Notes: generated from the sequence alone by a model not told the origin. A stretch of 61,261 nucleotides of DNA from Granulicella sp. L46 (GCF_009765785.1 NZ_LMUT01000025.1:269714-330974), one strand, 5' to 3'. Counted from the stretch's first letter, positions 50,657 through 60,670 are shown. Made by a program: numbers and translations.

Positions 50657-51862
50657 TCAAGAGGAAGAGGCGGACGAGAGGGGAAACAATGCGCTTTCAT
50701 AGACCTGTGCTGTTTTCGTCGCAATCGAAATCCAGGATTGATCGCCGAAATCCATCGCACGCACCCTACCGGCGAAAAGTTCCCGCAGCGCCGCATCTTG
50801 AGCCAATTTGATTAGTGCACCAGCTAGGTCTTCGGATTTCTGCGGATCGACGAGTAACGCGTTTTCCCGGTCCGTCAGCAACTCGCGAAACACGGGCAGA
50901 TCGCTGGCCACGATTGCCTTTCCCAAGGCTAGCCCCGTAGCCAGCGCTCCGCTGGTTGTAATCGCGCGATAGGGATACACGACAATATCCGCAGCTCGAT
51001 ACAGCGCCACAAGCTCGCGGGTGGAAATGAAGCGAAGTTGCAGCTCCACGCGCTTCAGCTCTAGGACCTTCACCTGATCACGAATCTGCTCCAGCAGTTC
51101 GGGCGCTCCAGTACCAACAATCGCTAGCCGGCAATCACCGTCGTGAGCTTCGACCTCCTTCCACGCGCGCAGCAGAAGGTCGACCCCTTTATAGGGGGAG
51201 ATGATCCCTTGCCACAGTACCTGCACACCGTGCGGTTCCACCTCGAGGCTCGGCGACGTTTGCCCAGGACGGGCTGCAGGCAGATCGTAAAAGAACGGTC
51301 CGTGCGGAATAACCGAAATTTTGTTCTCAGGCACAGAAAATTCTGTCCCTAGCAGCGTCCGGATGTGTTCCGAGTGGCAGATAATTCGATCAACCTGTTG
51401 ATATAGCTGAAGAAACGTTGGCTTGTAGGTCTCGCCCGTATTGTGAGGGAGTACATCGTGAACTGTCAGCACAATTCTCGAGCCCCGGTTGCGACAAAAC
51501 TTAAGGAACCAAAGATCGAGTGGCAGATGCCATTTCAGCATGGGCAGAAATTGGACATGAATTACGTCCGGTGGAGAGATCAGGAAGCGCACGGTCAGCG
51601 CGGACAGGTTCACGAGCGCCTCCATCAGCTTCAGCGCTCTGCGCGGCAGTGGGGGTAGGGGATACTTTCCCACTATATTCAGTAGCCCGGGGTCGACTTT
51701 GATTCCTCGACTCGAAAAGCAATCTAGATCGAGGTAGTAGGTGATCGACCCCACCAATACATCGACGCCTTCTGCAAGGAGAGCCCTCGAGAGATACGCC
51801 GTGTAGTACGGCACGGTTGCCCACAAGTCCATCATGAAAACACGTAGTCGCCGTTCGCTCAC
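50657..51862 (-). CDS. Glycosyltransferase, GT4 family
   Basis: A 401-residue GT-B enzyme. VIHVQFLPMLKW, VLTVHDVLPHNTG, the hinge-side IPHGPF, VLWQGIISPYKGVDLLL and an E-type donor site around PYRAITTSGALATGLALGKAIVASDLPVFRELL are visible. The usual E-x7-E is altered to a Ser/Gly-rich form seen in some GT4 members. The GTG at 51862 overlaps the previous gene's TGA as GTGA, so it is coupled to it. It is the last gene of a three-gene minus-strand operon (deacetylase, GT4, GT4). Confidence 0.92.
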   Translation of the reverse strand: MSERRLRVFMMDLWATVPYYTAYLSRALLAEGVDVLVGSITYYLDLDCFSSRGIKVDPGLLNIVGKYPLPPLPRRALKLMEALVNLSALTVRFLISPPDVIHVQFLPMLKWHLPLDLWFLKFCRNRGSRIVLTVHDVLPHNTGETYKPTFLQLYQQVDRIICHSEHIRTLLGTEFSVPENKISVIPHGPFFYDLPAARPGQTSPSLEVEPHGVQVLWQGIISPYKGVDLLLRAWKEVEAHDGDCRLAIVGTGAPELLEQIRDQVKVLELKRVELQLRFISTRELVALYRAADIVVYPYRAITTSGALATGLALGKAIVASDLPVFRELLTDRENALLVDPQKSEDLAGALIKLAQDAALRELFAGRVRAMDFGDQSWISIATKTAQVYESALFPLSSASSS

Positions 51863-53025
51863 TTGGAGTTTCCTCGGGGATCAACCGATGACTTCCACCA
51901 ACGTGTTCGACTCTTCGCCGCTTTTACAGTTGCCGCTTCATACACGTTTAGATAATCAGCCGTCATCCGCTGCGCAGAGAATTGTTCTTCCACCAATTTC
52001 CTTGCCGCCGAGCCAAGCCGTTCCCGTTGCGAGTCATCTTGCAGCAGCTCGATGATTTTAGTTGCAAGTAATTCCGGGTCTTCTGCACGCACCAGCACTC
52101 CAGTGTGACCATCGAAAATGACTGTCGGTACCGCACCAACGGGTGTTGCGATCAAAGGCAGGCGGCTGGCCATTCCCTCCAAAATGGCTATCGGCAAACC
52201 CTCTCGTCGCGAGGAAGACACCATCACATCCAGCGAAGCATAGACTGCAGGCATATCGTCACGGCGGCCAAGCATACGCACACTGCCTCGAATGCCGAGT
52301 TCGTCGATCAGGGCTTCCAAATTGGCGCGATCAGGCCCATCTCCAACCACCACGAACTTTGCGTCCGGCAGTTGATTCAAGACGCGAGCCGCAGCGGTCA
52401 GAAAGATATCGACGCCCTTCTCCGACGAAAGGCGTCCCACCAACCCAACCAGTGAATGGTCGTTCAAGCCCAACTCAGCTTTCACGACAGCTGATGCGCG
52501 ATCGAAGGCTCGCAGATCAATTCCATTCTGGATCATGCTGATCTTGTCCGCGCGGACGCCCGCTCCGAGAAGATCTTGGCGCACGCCTTCCGACACGGCC
52601 ACGATATTTCCATAGCTGCGCAGAACGAATCGGTCCACGATTCCGAAGAAACGGTCTTTGGGGTCGTGGTTGTACCAGGTGTGGCACGTCGACACCAGCG
52701 GAAGGTTAGATCCTCGTAGCGCGAAATAGACGTACAGGTCTGCTTTGTAGCCATGGGCATGGACCACGTCGGCGCCCGTCTGGGCTGCCAACTCCCGAAT
52801 ACGACGAATAGCCGTCCGGTCAAGTCTCCCTGTGCATGGGATCAGGTGCGACTCGATGCCCTCCCTGGTGGCGCTTTCATGGAGTTGCAGATTTGGGTTT
52901 GAAGAGTTCAGGAACACTCCCAACGTGCTGCGATGCGGTCCGTCGTTAAGGGTGCGGGACATGTTGAGAATTACCGCCTCTGCGCCATACATTCCGCCGC
53001 TACTGATGATGTGCAGAACTCTCAT
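51859..53025 (-). CDS. Glycosyltransferase, GT4 family
   Basis: A 388-residue GT-B enzyme. The N-terminal ISSGGMYGAEAVILNM is the acceptor-side loop. VHAHGYKADLY, IQNGIDLRAFD, GLVGRLSSEKGVDIFL and SSSRREGLPIAILEGMASRLPLIATPVGA with the E-x7-E motif are canonical. The ATG at 53025 overlaps the deacetylase stop (ATGA), and its own TGA overlaps the next start. The ends of the operon are thus stitched by 4-bp overlaps on both sides. Confidence 0.94.
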   Translation of the reverse strand: MRVLHIISSGGMYGAEAVILNMSRTLNDGPHRSTLGVFLNSSNPNLQLHESATREGIESHLIPCTGRLDRTAIRRIRELAAQTGADVVHAHGYKADLYVYFALRGSNLPLVSTCHTWYNHDPKDRFFGIVDRFVLRSYGNIVAVSEGVRQDLLGAGVRADKISMIQNGIDLRAFDRASAVVKAELGLNDHSLVGLVGRLSSEKGVDIFLTAAARVLNQLPDAKFVVVGDGPDRANLEALIDELGIRGSVRMLGRRDDMPAVYASLDVMVSSSRREGLPIAILEGMASRLPLIATPVGAVPTVIFDGHTGVLVRAEDPELLATKIIELLQDDSQRERLGSAARKLVEEQFSAQRMTADYLNVYEAATVKAAKSRTRWWKSSVDPRGNSK

Positions 53026-53822
53026 GCGGCGGTTTCCCCACCGTCACGTGTGCCCGGCTCTTTTCTATTTAGTACCGCCCAGAATTTTTCATATAACCGG
53101 TCTCCCAGCAGTTTCTTCGCGGTCGCCTTCACTCGATACTGGCGTTCCAGGCCTGACAACACGCGGCTCCCAGGTTCAAACACACTCTGAATCCAGTCCA
53201 AGGTCATATCCCCGCGGATATTTAGCCGGCCAACCATATATTGATCGAGAGCTTGCTCGGCGCTGGGTTCAGATGTATAGATCTTTGAATATCCCGCCTC
53301 TCGACAAGCCGCAAGAACTCGCTGGTTGTAGCGGCCACCCGGTAACGACATCGTCGTAATCGAGTCTCCAAGCTTATCCTCCAGCAGCAGCCGCGCCCCG
53401 CTGAGCTCTCTATCCAATTCTTTTTTTGTACAGTGAGTAAGAAGAGTGTGCGACCATCCGTGTGCACCAATCAGCTGACCAGACGCGTGTAGGGATCGCA
53501 ACTCCGGCCAGTCCATGTAGCCTGCTCTCTTTCCTGTCCAACCCGCGGTAATAAAAAAGCGGGCAATCAGGCTTCGCGGCTGTAAAACAGGTAGCGCAAC
53601 CTCGAAATTTGAAATGTCCCCATCATCGAACGTCACCTCCGGCCACAAGTCAAGTCTCTGAGCCTTCCGCATCTGAACAAAAAGGTCAATGTGCCGCTCA
53701 AACTGCTCGCGCTCGATTGAATAGGAGTACTCTTTTCGGCCTAGCGTCACCTCGTGATAAAGAAGATGAAGTCTGCGCAGCGGTTGGCGCGCCAGTGCCT
53801 CGGGAGTCGATTCATCTTGCAC
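53022..53822 (-). CDS. Polysaccharide deacetylase (NodB/CE4) family protein
   Basis: A 266-residue protein. CE4 motif 1 is TFDDGD (about 69-74), motif 2 is HGWSH (about 120-124) with the metal His pair, and motif 3 is SLPGGRYN. No signal peptide is evident, so it may act in the cytoplasm on a lipid-linked saccharide or be exported another way. The start is a GTG at 53822 with a GAGGGG about 11 bases upstream. It begins a coupled operon with two GT4 genes, consistent with N-deacetylating a HexNAc during repeat-unit assembly; this is inference. Confidence 0.88.
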   Translation of the reverse strand: MQDESTPEALARQPLRRLHLLYHEVTLGRKEYSYSIEREQFERHIDLFVQMRKAQRLDLWPEVTFDDGDISNFEVALPVLQPRSLIARFFITAGWTGKRAGYMDWPELRSLHASGQLIGAHGWSHTLLTHCTKKELDRELSGARLLLEDKLGDSITTMSLPGGRYNQRVLAACREAGYSKIYTSEPSAEQALDQYMVGRLNIRGDMTLDWIQSVFEPGSRVLSGLERQYRVKATAKKLLGDRLYEKFWAVLNRKEPGTRDGGETAA

Positions 53823-54347
53823 GATTCAGTTTCCCCTCAGAGCGATAGACTGTTTATCGCAAGCGTAGTCTACCAGTCCGACTTCGACAAACTGGCAGCA
53901 GGCGCGCTTGCATATTTGCTCACAAACGACAGTTCACCGGATTACTCGACGGCTTCGTACCCGGCCGCCCATCCTTAGAGAACTGTGCTGGGTGAAGTTC
54001 AGCAATCCCTGTTCGCGGGTCACACCTTCAAACTTTCTTGCCTTCCGAACAGCAAGGATCGAGCCGCTGCTCAACGGCTTCGCAGGACCTGGTGTGGCGC
54101 TGTTCTGGGATGATTGCATGTGCGCATCCTGCGGGCTATATTTCAACTCGGAGGAGCGGACAGGAAGAATTGCCTTGCGCTGCTGATATTCTGGAAGGCA
54201 CTTACTCCCACTTCTATCCGGGGTAGCTTTCGTCACCACAGCGATGCGCGATATGCCTCTGTCTATTGCGTCGTCGACAGGGCCACATCGCCCTAAATGC
54301 ACGCGGTCACATCGCTCGGTTTAGTGTGTCCGCGGAAAGGTTGCAAC
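53823..54347. other. 525-bp divergent intergenic region
   Basis: Separates the deacetylase operon from the GT2 gene. Short frames occur on both strands but lack ribosome binding sites and family resemblance. Promoters for both directions should lie here; I could not single out convincing -35/-10 pairs. Confidence 0.4.
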
Positions 54348-55118
54348 ATGCCATTGGTTTCGATCATCACTCCCGTCTATAACGCTGCGCGCTGGTTGCC
54401 GGAAACCTTCGCAACGGTTCGCGCGCAAACGTTCACAGATTGGGAGCAGATTCTCGTAGATGACGGTTCCACCGATAATTCGCTTGCTCTCGTCGAGGCT
54501 GCGGCAAAGGAGGATCCACGCTTTCGCTCCTTGCGGACGCCCCATAACGAAGGCCCGTCCGCTGCCCGCAATCTCGCGCTCAGCGCCGCTAACGGACGCT
54601 TTGTCGCCTTTCTTGACGCCGACGACCTTTGGCATCCCGAAAAGCTCGCTCGCGCAGTGGATTGGATGATGACGCACGGCTACGGCTTTATCTATCACGA
54701 CTACCGGCACATCTCCCACGACGGGGCACTTGTTGGTGCTCTGATCACCGGACCGGAGGTGCTGGACATGCGCGCGCTGCATACTCGCCGTGGCACGGGC
54801 GGCTGCCTCAGCATGGTTATCGATCGCGATCGGGTGCCGGACTTCCACTTTCCGCACCGCTATCGCTATACGCACGAGGATTTCTGTGGCTGGCTAAGCA
54901 TCATCCAGCAGGGCGAAAACGGTCATCGGCTTCCGTTCGACCTGGGCCGTTACCGGCTGTCTGCGCACAGCCGTTCGTCCAATAAGCTGAGAGCTGTGAC
55001 AGACACATGGAAGATATATCGGGAGTACTCCAAACTCTCACTGGTGCGTGCGGCGTTTTGGTGGACGCAATATATCTGGAATTCCTTCTGGCTTTATCGA
55101 TATGCACGCCCTCGCTGA
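54348..55118 (+). CDS. Glycosyltransferase, GT2 family
   Basis: A 256-residue GT-A enzyme. VSIITPVYNAARWLPETFATV, ILVDDGSTDNS, GPSAARNLALSAANGRFVAFLDADDLWHPEKL with the metal DxD, and the catalytic-side Tyr-Thr-His-Glu-Asp (RYTHEDF) are typical. AAAGG lies 7 bases before the ATG at 54348; the upstream in-frame TTG is not needed. It stands alone on the plus strand, and 220 bp without features separate it from the convergent membrane protein. Confidence 0.93.
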   Translation: MPLVSIITPVYNAARWLPETFATVRAQTFTDWEQILVDDGSTDNSLALVEAAAKEDPRFRSLRTPHNEGPSAARNLALSAANGRFVAFLDADDLWHPEKLARAVDWMMTHGYGFIYHDYRHISHDGALVGALITGPEVLDMRALHTRRGTGGCLSMVIDRDRVPDFHFPHRYRYTHEDFCGWLSIIQQGENGHRLPFDLGRYRLSAHSRSSNKLRAVTDTWKIYREYSKLSLVRAAFWWTQYIWNSFWLYRYARPR

Positions 55119-55336
55119 GCCGGATTTGCATTTTCACCGGCAGTCCTTTTTCCTCGGGATCAGACTGCGCATAAGGCAAGTCTTGATTGGTTTGACCTAA
55201 CTCGCGAGGCGTTCATGAGACAGCCCAACTCCGGATTTATTCCTTGGAGTTTCACTCGCTGCTATGAGCACTGGCAGAGGAAATCTGGCGGGATTAGCCC
55301 GCAATCCTATCAGCCGCGATGCTAAGCGAGCGGAGT

Positions 55337-57076
55337 TCAGGACTTTGAGGGTGGTGTGTATTTGACCACGTAGAGCGTGCCGGGCGCGGAGTAGGGCCAG
55401 CTAGAGTAGTGCACCGGAGCGAAGGGAGCGGTGCCATAGCAGGCGTTGGGATCGAAGGAAACGCCGTAGAGAGGATGGATGTGAGGAGTTTCATCGAAGG
55501 AGAACATGGGACAAGTGCCTGCTGGAAGCGGAGGTGTGGGAACATAGGTGTGGGCGGGTATTTCGATCCTCTCATCGTTTAGGAACCCGGCATGCTCGAT
55601 TTCGACCCCGAAGTTGTACTCCCAGCCGTTATCGACGGCGGTGTCGGGAATCCCGGAGGCACGGATCTCGGCGGCCATCACCACGCGCGCACGGTAGAGC
55701 GCAAACATATTGTGGGTAATCATCACACCGTAGATCGCCATAATTCCGACCAGAAAGGTACAGTAGAGCGGAAGCCGCGGGTTGATTCGCTCCTCGTAAT
55801 AGCGGACCAGACATAGCAGCGCAATGACCAGCAGCGCCAGTGCGTAGCGATCGTAGAGCCAGCCAGTTGCTCTGGGGAATAGAAGAAGAACGTAAGCTGT
55901 AGCGAACGGCACGAGAACGATGCGAAGTTGCTTCCATGAACTCCCGTGGGAAGGGCCTGCAACAGGTGGTGCTCGTCTGGTGTGAAGCCACGACGCGATC
56001 AGGCCGAATAGTCCGCCAATCGAAGCGACCGTCAGCAATACCCGGATGGTGGTGTGGAGAAAGATGGGAGGAGTGCCCTGAAGGAACATTCCTCCCGCGA
56101 CGCCATGCACACCGATCCAGCTTTCGACAGTCGGTTCCAGTAGGAAGCCAGGATGGGAGTGCCAGAAATGGATCACCAGCAGGATATAGCTGAGAGAAAC
56201 GGTAGAAATCGCCACTCTGAAATTACGGCTGCTTCTCCGAATTCCGGGGAGGAACAAAGCGATGATGGGAAGCAGTAAGAATGGAACATCCAGATAGAAG
56301 TGGATGAGTTCCGAGAGCGTGCGACCGATAGGGAAGGTGGTGGGAAGTAGGTGCTCGGGTTTGGCGTAGGGTTGGTGCTTGATCCATTGCATGCAGACGG
56401 GAATGAAAAGAATGCCTGCGAACGTAGCGGCGGTACCAGTGATCAAGACGCGGCGCTGGGCTCGGAGCAGCCAAAGCGTCGAGGGGACCATGACGAGAAT
56501 GCCGAGCCACGCGATCTGACGGGCGGTTCCGCAGATAGCGTTGGTCGCGACTGCAAAGCAAAGCCAGCCGATTGCCGCGCTGGTGGTGGAGGCCTGCAAG
56601 GCGCGGAGGCATCCATAGAAGCAGATGACGACGGCAAAGAGACCGAAGATGTCGCTCATAAAGGTAACGGAGAGGGTGAGGTAAAGGGGAGAAAGGACGA
56701 GCGCCAATGTGCCAATCGTGGCGTTACGCTCGCTGATGCCTGCGCGGAAGAGTGTGCGCTGTAGGACGAAGGCCAGCACCGTAGCCACAAGCAGCGTGCT
56801 TATGCGGGCAGCGGTGTAGGTAAAGCCCAGGAGCTTGATGAAAGCCGCTCCGATATAAAGCTGCCAGCCGAGCATAGCCGTGGCCCAGCCGTTAAAGACG
56901 ATGTGTCCGGTGTCGGAGAGGTGTCGCGCCATCAGGACATAAGGCCCGTCGTCGCCGACGCCCATGTTGGCGTACGGGAGAGCTATTAGCTCGCAGACGA
57001 GAACGGCAAGGGCGCAGAAGAGAGCTGGAGTACGGAGTCTGCGAACGAGTGGCAAATATTCCCCCTGGCATTCCAT
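55337..57076 (-). CDS. Polytopic membrane protein, GT-C/GT39-like
   Basis: A 579-residue protein with about eleven hydrophobic segments and a C-terminal periplasmic-type domain (about 480-579). The first loop carries NMGVGDDGPYVLMARHL, an Asp-Asp motif in the position of the catalytic Asp of GT-C enzymes such as ArnT and PMT. RIST...RTLFRAGIS and SPLYLTLSVTFMSDIFGLF are also in the style of GT39. It probably transfers a sugar from a polyprenyl-phosphate donor to the exported polymer, but no biochemistry can be read. It lies 53 bp downstream of the flippase gene on the same strand, so they likely share a transcript. Confidence 0.75.
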   Translation of the reverse strand: MECQGEYLPLVRRLRTPALFCALAVLVCELIALPYANMGVGDDGPYVLMARHLSDTGHIVFNGWATAMLGWQLYIGAAFIKLLGFTYTAARISTLLVATVLAFVLQRTLFRAGISERNATIGTLALVLSPLYLTLSVTFMSDIFGLFAVVICFYGCLRALQASTTSAAIGWLCFAVATNAICGTARQIAWLGILVMVPSTLWLLRAQRRVLITGTAATFAGILFIPVCMQWIKHQPYAKPEHLLPTTFPIGRTLSELIHFYLDVPFLLLPIIALFLPGIRRSSRNFRVAISTVSLSYILLVIHFWHSHPGFLLEPTVESWIGVHGVAGGMFLQGTPPIFLHTTIRVLLTVASIGGLFGLIASWLHTRRAPPVAGPSHGSSWKQLRIVLVPFATAYVLLLFPRATGWLYDRYALALLVIALLCLVRYYEERINPRLPLYCTFLVGIMAIYGVMITHNMFALYRARVVMAAEIRASGIPDTAVDNGWEYNFGVEIEHAGFLNDERIEIPAHTYVPTPPLPAGTCPMFSFDETPHIHPLYGVSFDPNACYGTAPFAPVHYSSWPYSAPGTLYVVKYTPPSKS

Positions 57077-57129
57077 CGAACGACTTTAAATGCTCAAACG
57101 CAAGGTTCTGTCTTGACTTGCTACAGTCC

Positions 57130-58659
57130 TTAGACTGTAGCCTCTGCAAAGAAAAACGACCGGATCTTAGGCAAGATTTGGCTGCGAACGTACGTCCGAT
57201 ACATGAGACCGATTGTGAGGATGAAAATCGATAAGGTGCAGATTACTTGCAGGAAAAAAACAGGAAGACTACGGGCAGGCCAGAGGAGGCCCACCGCATA
57301 GGTGGCAATGATGAAGGGAACCGATGACAGGAACATCGGCGCCCATACTTTCCATACAACCTCAAAGTAATTGAGGCCCACGAGGTGGGAGATATATCGC
57401 GGCCAAAAGACCAAATTCACGATGACGCTGGGCACGAGGGTTCCAATGGCGACTCCGTAGATTCCGTACCAGTGAACAAGGATGATGCTGAGTGTCAGAT
57501 TTGCGACGCCTTCACCCACTGCCCAGAATGATCCCATTTTGTGCTTCTCGATCCCGAAGGCAATCGCCCCTGCGGTTTTATTCGCATAGGAGAAGAAGAG
57601 AGGGATACAAAGAATGATCAGGACGATTCCCGATTGGTGTGAGTATTGGGGTCCCATCCAAAGGCCGATGAAACTCGGCCCCCGGAGAATCAGTGTGATC
57701 AGGATCGGCAGTGCGACCATCAGCATGGCGCGAGTACCGTTCTTGTAGAGCATTAGGAGTCGATCGTTGTTGCCGCCCGCTTCGTATGTGCTGGCCGCTG
57801 GAATGAAGGTATACGCCATCGAGTCAACTATCCTGCCAGCGTAAAAACACAGCGAATTCGCAATGCCATAGAAGGTCACGGCAGAAGCCGAGACAAAGGC
57901 ACCCACTACAATATTGTCGGACTGATAGACCAGCTGAATCGCAATCATCGTAAGAAAAGCATAAGAACTATAGGTCCAAATCTGCCTGAGTGTCTCTTTC
58001 TTCGGTCTTCTCAGTTGGACCCGTAGTTGAGGGTAGAGTCGTTTGGCTATCGACACGCGGAGCACGCTGCCAACCACTGCTGCGATGAGTTCGGCGATGG
58101 CAATCGCGACTATGCCGTGCCCGGTGCGCAATACAGTTACAACGCCAGCTACTCGCACCGCCGTTTGGGCAAGAGTTATAAGATTCTGCAGATCGTAGCG
58201 ATTCAGGGCGGAAATCACACCGCTAAATACCCCAAAGGAAAGGTTGATCGCCGTCGTCAGACCGATCAAAAGAATCGCTTTTTTGGCATCACCCGCGAGC
58301 GCCGGCGGGACCTTGAAAACCAGGGGAAATACTGCAGCAATTCCTATGCTCAGGAGGAGTGCCAGCAAGCTGATTTGTACCCGGATCCACAGTGCAGCAG
58401 ACATCGCCTCCGAGGCGCCTTGATGATCCTTTTGTGTATGCCCCTTTGAAACGAACCTAAGGACCGAATCCTGGATCCCTAGGTCGAGGAGGCCAAGGTA
58501 GGCCACCGCCGAGATTGCCAGCAACCAGACTCCGTAGCCCACATTTCCGAGATGATGCAGGATGAATGGCGCGAGAAAGAAGCCTACCGCCATGGTGGCA
58601 ATAGTTCCGACCCAGTTAAAAAGCACGTTTCTAGCGATGTGACGTACCCTCAACTCCAA
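57130..58659 (-). CDS. Polysaccharide flippase (Wzx-like, MATE/MOP superfamily)
   Basis: A 509-residue protein with about fourteen membrane helices. The N-terminal RNVLFNWVGTIATMAVGFFLAPFILHHLG...YGVWLLA and the LDLGIQDSVLRFVSKGH segment are typical of polysaccharide biosynthesis/oligosaccharide flippases. It would move undecaprenyl-linked repeat units to the periplasm for the polymerase. The start is a TTG at 58659 because AAGGAAGGAG lies 7 bases upstream and there is no nearby in-frame ATG. It is divergent from the polymerase gene. Confidence 0.9.
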   Translation of the reverse strand: MELRVRHIARNVLFNWVGTIATMAVGFFLAPFILHHLGNVGYGVWLLAISAVAYLGLLDLGIQDSVLRFVSKGHTQKDHQGASEAMSAALWIRVQISLLALLLSIGIAAVFPLVFKVPPALAGDAKKAILLIGLTTAINLSFGVFSGVISALNRYDLQNLITLAQTAVRVAGVVTVLRTGHGIVAIAIAELIAAVVGSVLRVSIAKRLYPQLRVQLRRPKKETLRQIWTYSSYAFLTMIAIQLVYQSDNIVVGAFVSASAVTFYGIANSLCFYAGRIVDSMAYTFIPAASTYEAGGNNDRLLMLYKNGTRAMLMVALPILITLILRGPSFIGLWMGPQYSHQSGIVLIILCIPLFFSYANKTAGAIAFGIEKHKMGSFWAVGEGVANLTLSIILVHWYGIYGVAIGTLVPSVIVNLVFWPRYISHLVGLNYFEVVWKVWAPMFLSSVPFIIATYAVGLLWPARSLPVFFLQVICTLSIFILTIGLMYRTYVRSQILPKIRSFFFAEATV

Positions 58660-59120
58660 GCCAAGACTCCTTCCTTCCGACGTTACTTCGTGGTATCAAG
58701 ATGCGTCGCCGGAGTTCGACGATGGAATCAATCACTCGCGCGCGTAAGTGATGGTAACAGCCTCTTCACCCTGCAACGAGTGCTTTTCATCCGGAGCGGG
58801 CTGCGAACAGGAAACGCTTGAAATTTGGTAACTTCGGCTCCCTGCTTACGAGGACAAATACCCGCACCTTGCGTGCTAGAGTGATGCGAGGACTATTCTG
58901 GCCGATGGTTAGCTTGACTGAATATAGGATGCTGTCCGTCGGCTCGATGAGCCGGATTCGCCGGAACGAGCTCAAAAGAACGAGCAACAAAGGCGAAGGG
59001 TTGAAATTGTTTGGGCCTACGGTAGGTTGTCGCATCGGACGCAGTCTCAAGCAAGCCTTATAAGGCAGTTGTTCGCGAGCCTGTCAATCATTCTCCTGCG
59101 GACATCATGGAGGTTGCACG
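58660..59120. other. 461-bp divergent region between flippase and polymerase genes
   Basis: An 81-codon plus-strand frame (58818-59063, TTG start) has no clear ribosome binding site and no family resemblance, so I do not call it. Promoters of both flanking genes should lie here. Confidence 0.4.
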
Positions 59121-60446
59121 TTGCTGCACACCGGCATTGGACACTTTATACCGCTGGTTGCCTATATAGGCTTCTGGGTAATGTGCCTTGTCTCCCTCGG
59201 GGGGCGGCCGCTTTGGGGCCTCTATTACCTGATTCCATTTATCCCATACCGCACGATGCGGAACCACTTCAGCGCGTATCCTCTGGGTGGAAGTATGCTG
59301 ACCATCCTTGTGGTTACCGTCATTCTTGCAGCTCTCATGCATGGCAAACGCCTCCCGAAATCAAAGCTTTACCTCGTCTGGTTCGTGTTTGGTGCCTACC
59401 TATATCTTTCAATGTGGATGGGCGCTGCGCTTGGCAATGCTCCTTACCCGATTTGGTCCCCACAGCTTAACTTCGTTGCGTGGAAAGCTTATATGCTCAT
59501 TCCGCTTATCTTCCTGGCGACGTGCTTAGTCGTTGAGGACAGGAAAGCGGTCAGGACGGTCATTCTTATCACTGCGATTTCCCTTTTCTTTATAGATCGA
59601 AGTGTCATATTAGAGAACCTGACGAGGAGTTGGGGACATTTCGATGAAGACAAGCGGGACGTTGGCCCACTGGCCTATGGCTCAAACCAGACGGCAGCGT
59701 TTCTGGCCCAGTTCGCCATGTTCTTCTGGGGATTTCTGCAATTCATCAAACGGAAAAAGTTCAAACTGATGGGCTACACACTGGTGGCCGCGACATTGTT
59801 TGGCACGATGTACGAGTTTTCGCGCGGGGCGTATCTAGCAGTGTTGGTCAGCGTGCTCGTCCTTGGCATCATGAAGGATCGAAAACTTCTTGTGATTCTT
59901 GGGCTCTTTCTGTTTACATGGCAAGCCGTGGTTCCGGTGGCAGTGCGCCAACGAGTCATGATGACGCACGACTCCAGTGGGCAACTCGAAGCCTCTGCCC
60001 AGGAGCGGGTGGATCTCTGGTCGGATGCCGAAAAGTCGATCCTTGCCGATCCAATTTTCGGAAACGGCTTTGCCACCTATCAGTTTGGGCAGCATGTAGC
60101 CAACCTGGAAAACCCTCACAACTGGTATGTCCAGGTGTTGGTTGAGACGGGAGTTATTGGGCTGATCATCGCGTTGATCCTCGTTCAACAGATGTTTTCC
60201 TTAGCTTATCGCTTGTTCAAGCGTGCTCAGGATCCGCTGTACAAAGGTCTCGGGCTAGGACTTTTTATTGCGATGTGTTGTTGTGTCGTCTCCAACAGCT
60301 TCGGCGATAGATGGACTTATCTTGAGATTATGGGGTTGCTCTGGGTGCTGGTGGGCGCGGCCGTTCGCGCCGATCAGTTGAGGGGTGAAGAGGTGGTTCC
60401 AGAAGTGGCTCCCGTCGAAGCCGATGCGATGGCATGGATGTCGTAA
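59121..60446 (+). CDS. O-antigen polymerase/ligase (Wzy/WaaL) family protein
   Basis: A 441-residue protein with about eleven membrane helices and a large periplasmic loop. Wzy_C features are visible: YEFSRGAYLAVLVSVLVLG, then ERVDLWSDAEKSILADPIFGNGFATYQF and the ENPHNWYVQVLVETGVIGLI motif with the conserved His. It could polymerise repeat units or ligate the glycan. With an adjacent Wzx-like flippase a polymerase is more likely. GGAGG lies 7 bases before a TTG at 59121, which is taken as the start. It is the last gene of the polysaccharide region. Confidence 0.9.
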   Translation: MLHTGIGHFIPLVAYIGFWVMCLVSLGGRPLWGLYYLIPFIPYRTMRNHFSAYPLGGSMLTILVVTVILAALMHGKRLPKSKLYLVWFVFGAYLYLSMWMGAALGNAPYPIWSPQLNFVAWKAYMLIPLIFLATCLVVEDRKAVRTVILITAISLFFIDRSVILENLTRSWGHFDEDKRDVGPLAYGSNQTAAFLAQFAMFFWGFLQFIKRKKFKLMGYTLVAATLFGTMYEFSRGAYLAVLVSVLVLGIMKDRKLLVILGLFLFTWQAVVPVAVRQRVMMTHDSSGQLEASAQERVDLWSDAEKSILADPIFGNGFATYQFGQHVANLENPHNWYVQVLVETGVIGLIIALILVQQMFSLAYRLFKRAQDPLYKGLGLGLFIAMCCCVVSNSFGDRWTYLEIMGLLWVLVGAAVRADQLRGEEVVPEVAPVEADAMAWMS

Positions 60447-60459
60447 ATGGTGCATAGTT

Positions 60460-60670
60460 GGGGGTACCCCCCTCCCCCCCTCTAGTCATACTTCCCCATT
60501 AAGCGATTGAAAACAGGATGTTTAGCTGGCAAAGTATCCCCCCAACGGTCCTGGGACTTCGCCTCTAAGTCTTTCCATTCAAACGGGTTAGGTGGCAAAG
60601 TACCCCCCCCGATCGGGGAAATTATCTCCAAAGTATTCCATTCAGGCGGGTTAGGTGGCGGAGTACCCCG
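60460..60670. repeat. Right-boundary repeats: GGTTAGGTGGCAAAGTACCCC elements
   Basis: Three copies of a TTAG(C/G)TGGC(A/G)(A/G)AGTA(T/C)CCC core lie at about 60521, 60587 and 60650, 66 and 63 bp apart. Copies 2 and 3 are extended leftward by CCATTCARRCGGG. A 12-bp palindrome GGGGGTACCCCC at 60460-60471 precedes them, and each copy runs into C-tracts. No gene lies between 60447 and 60871. Confidence 0.75.
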
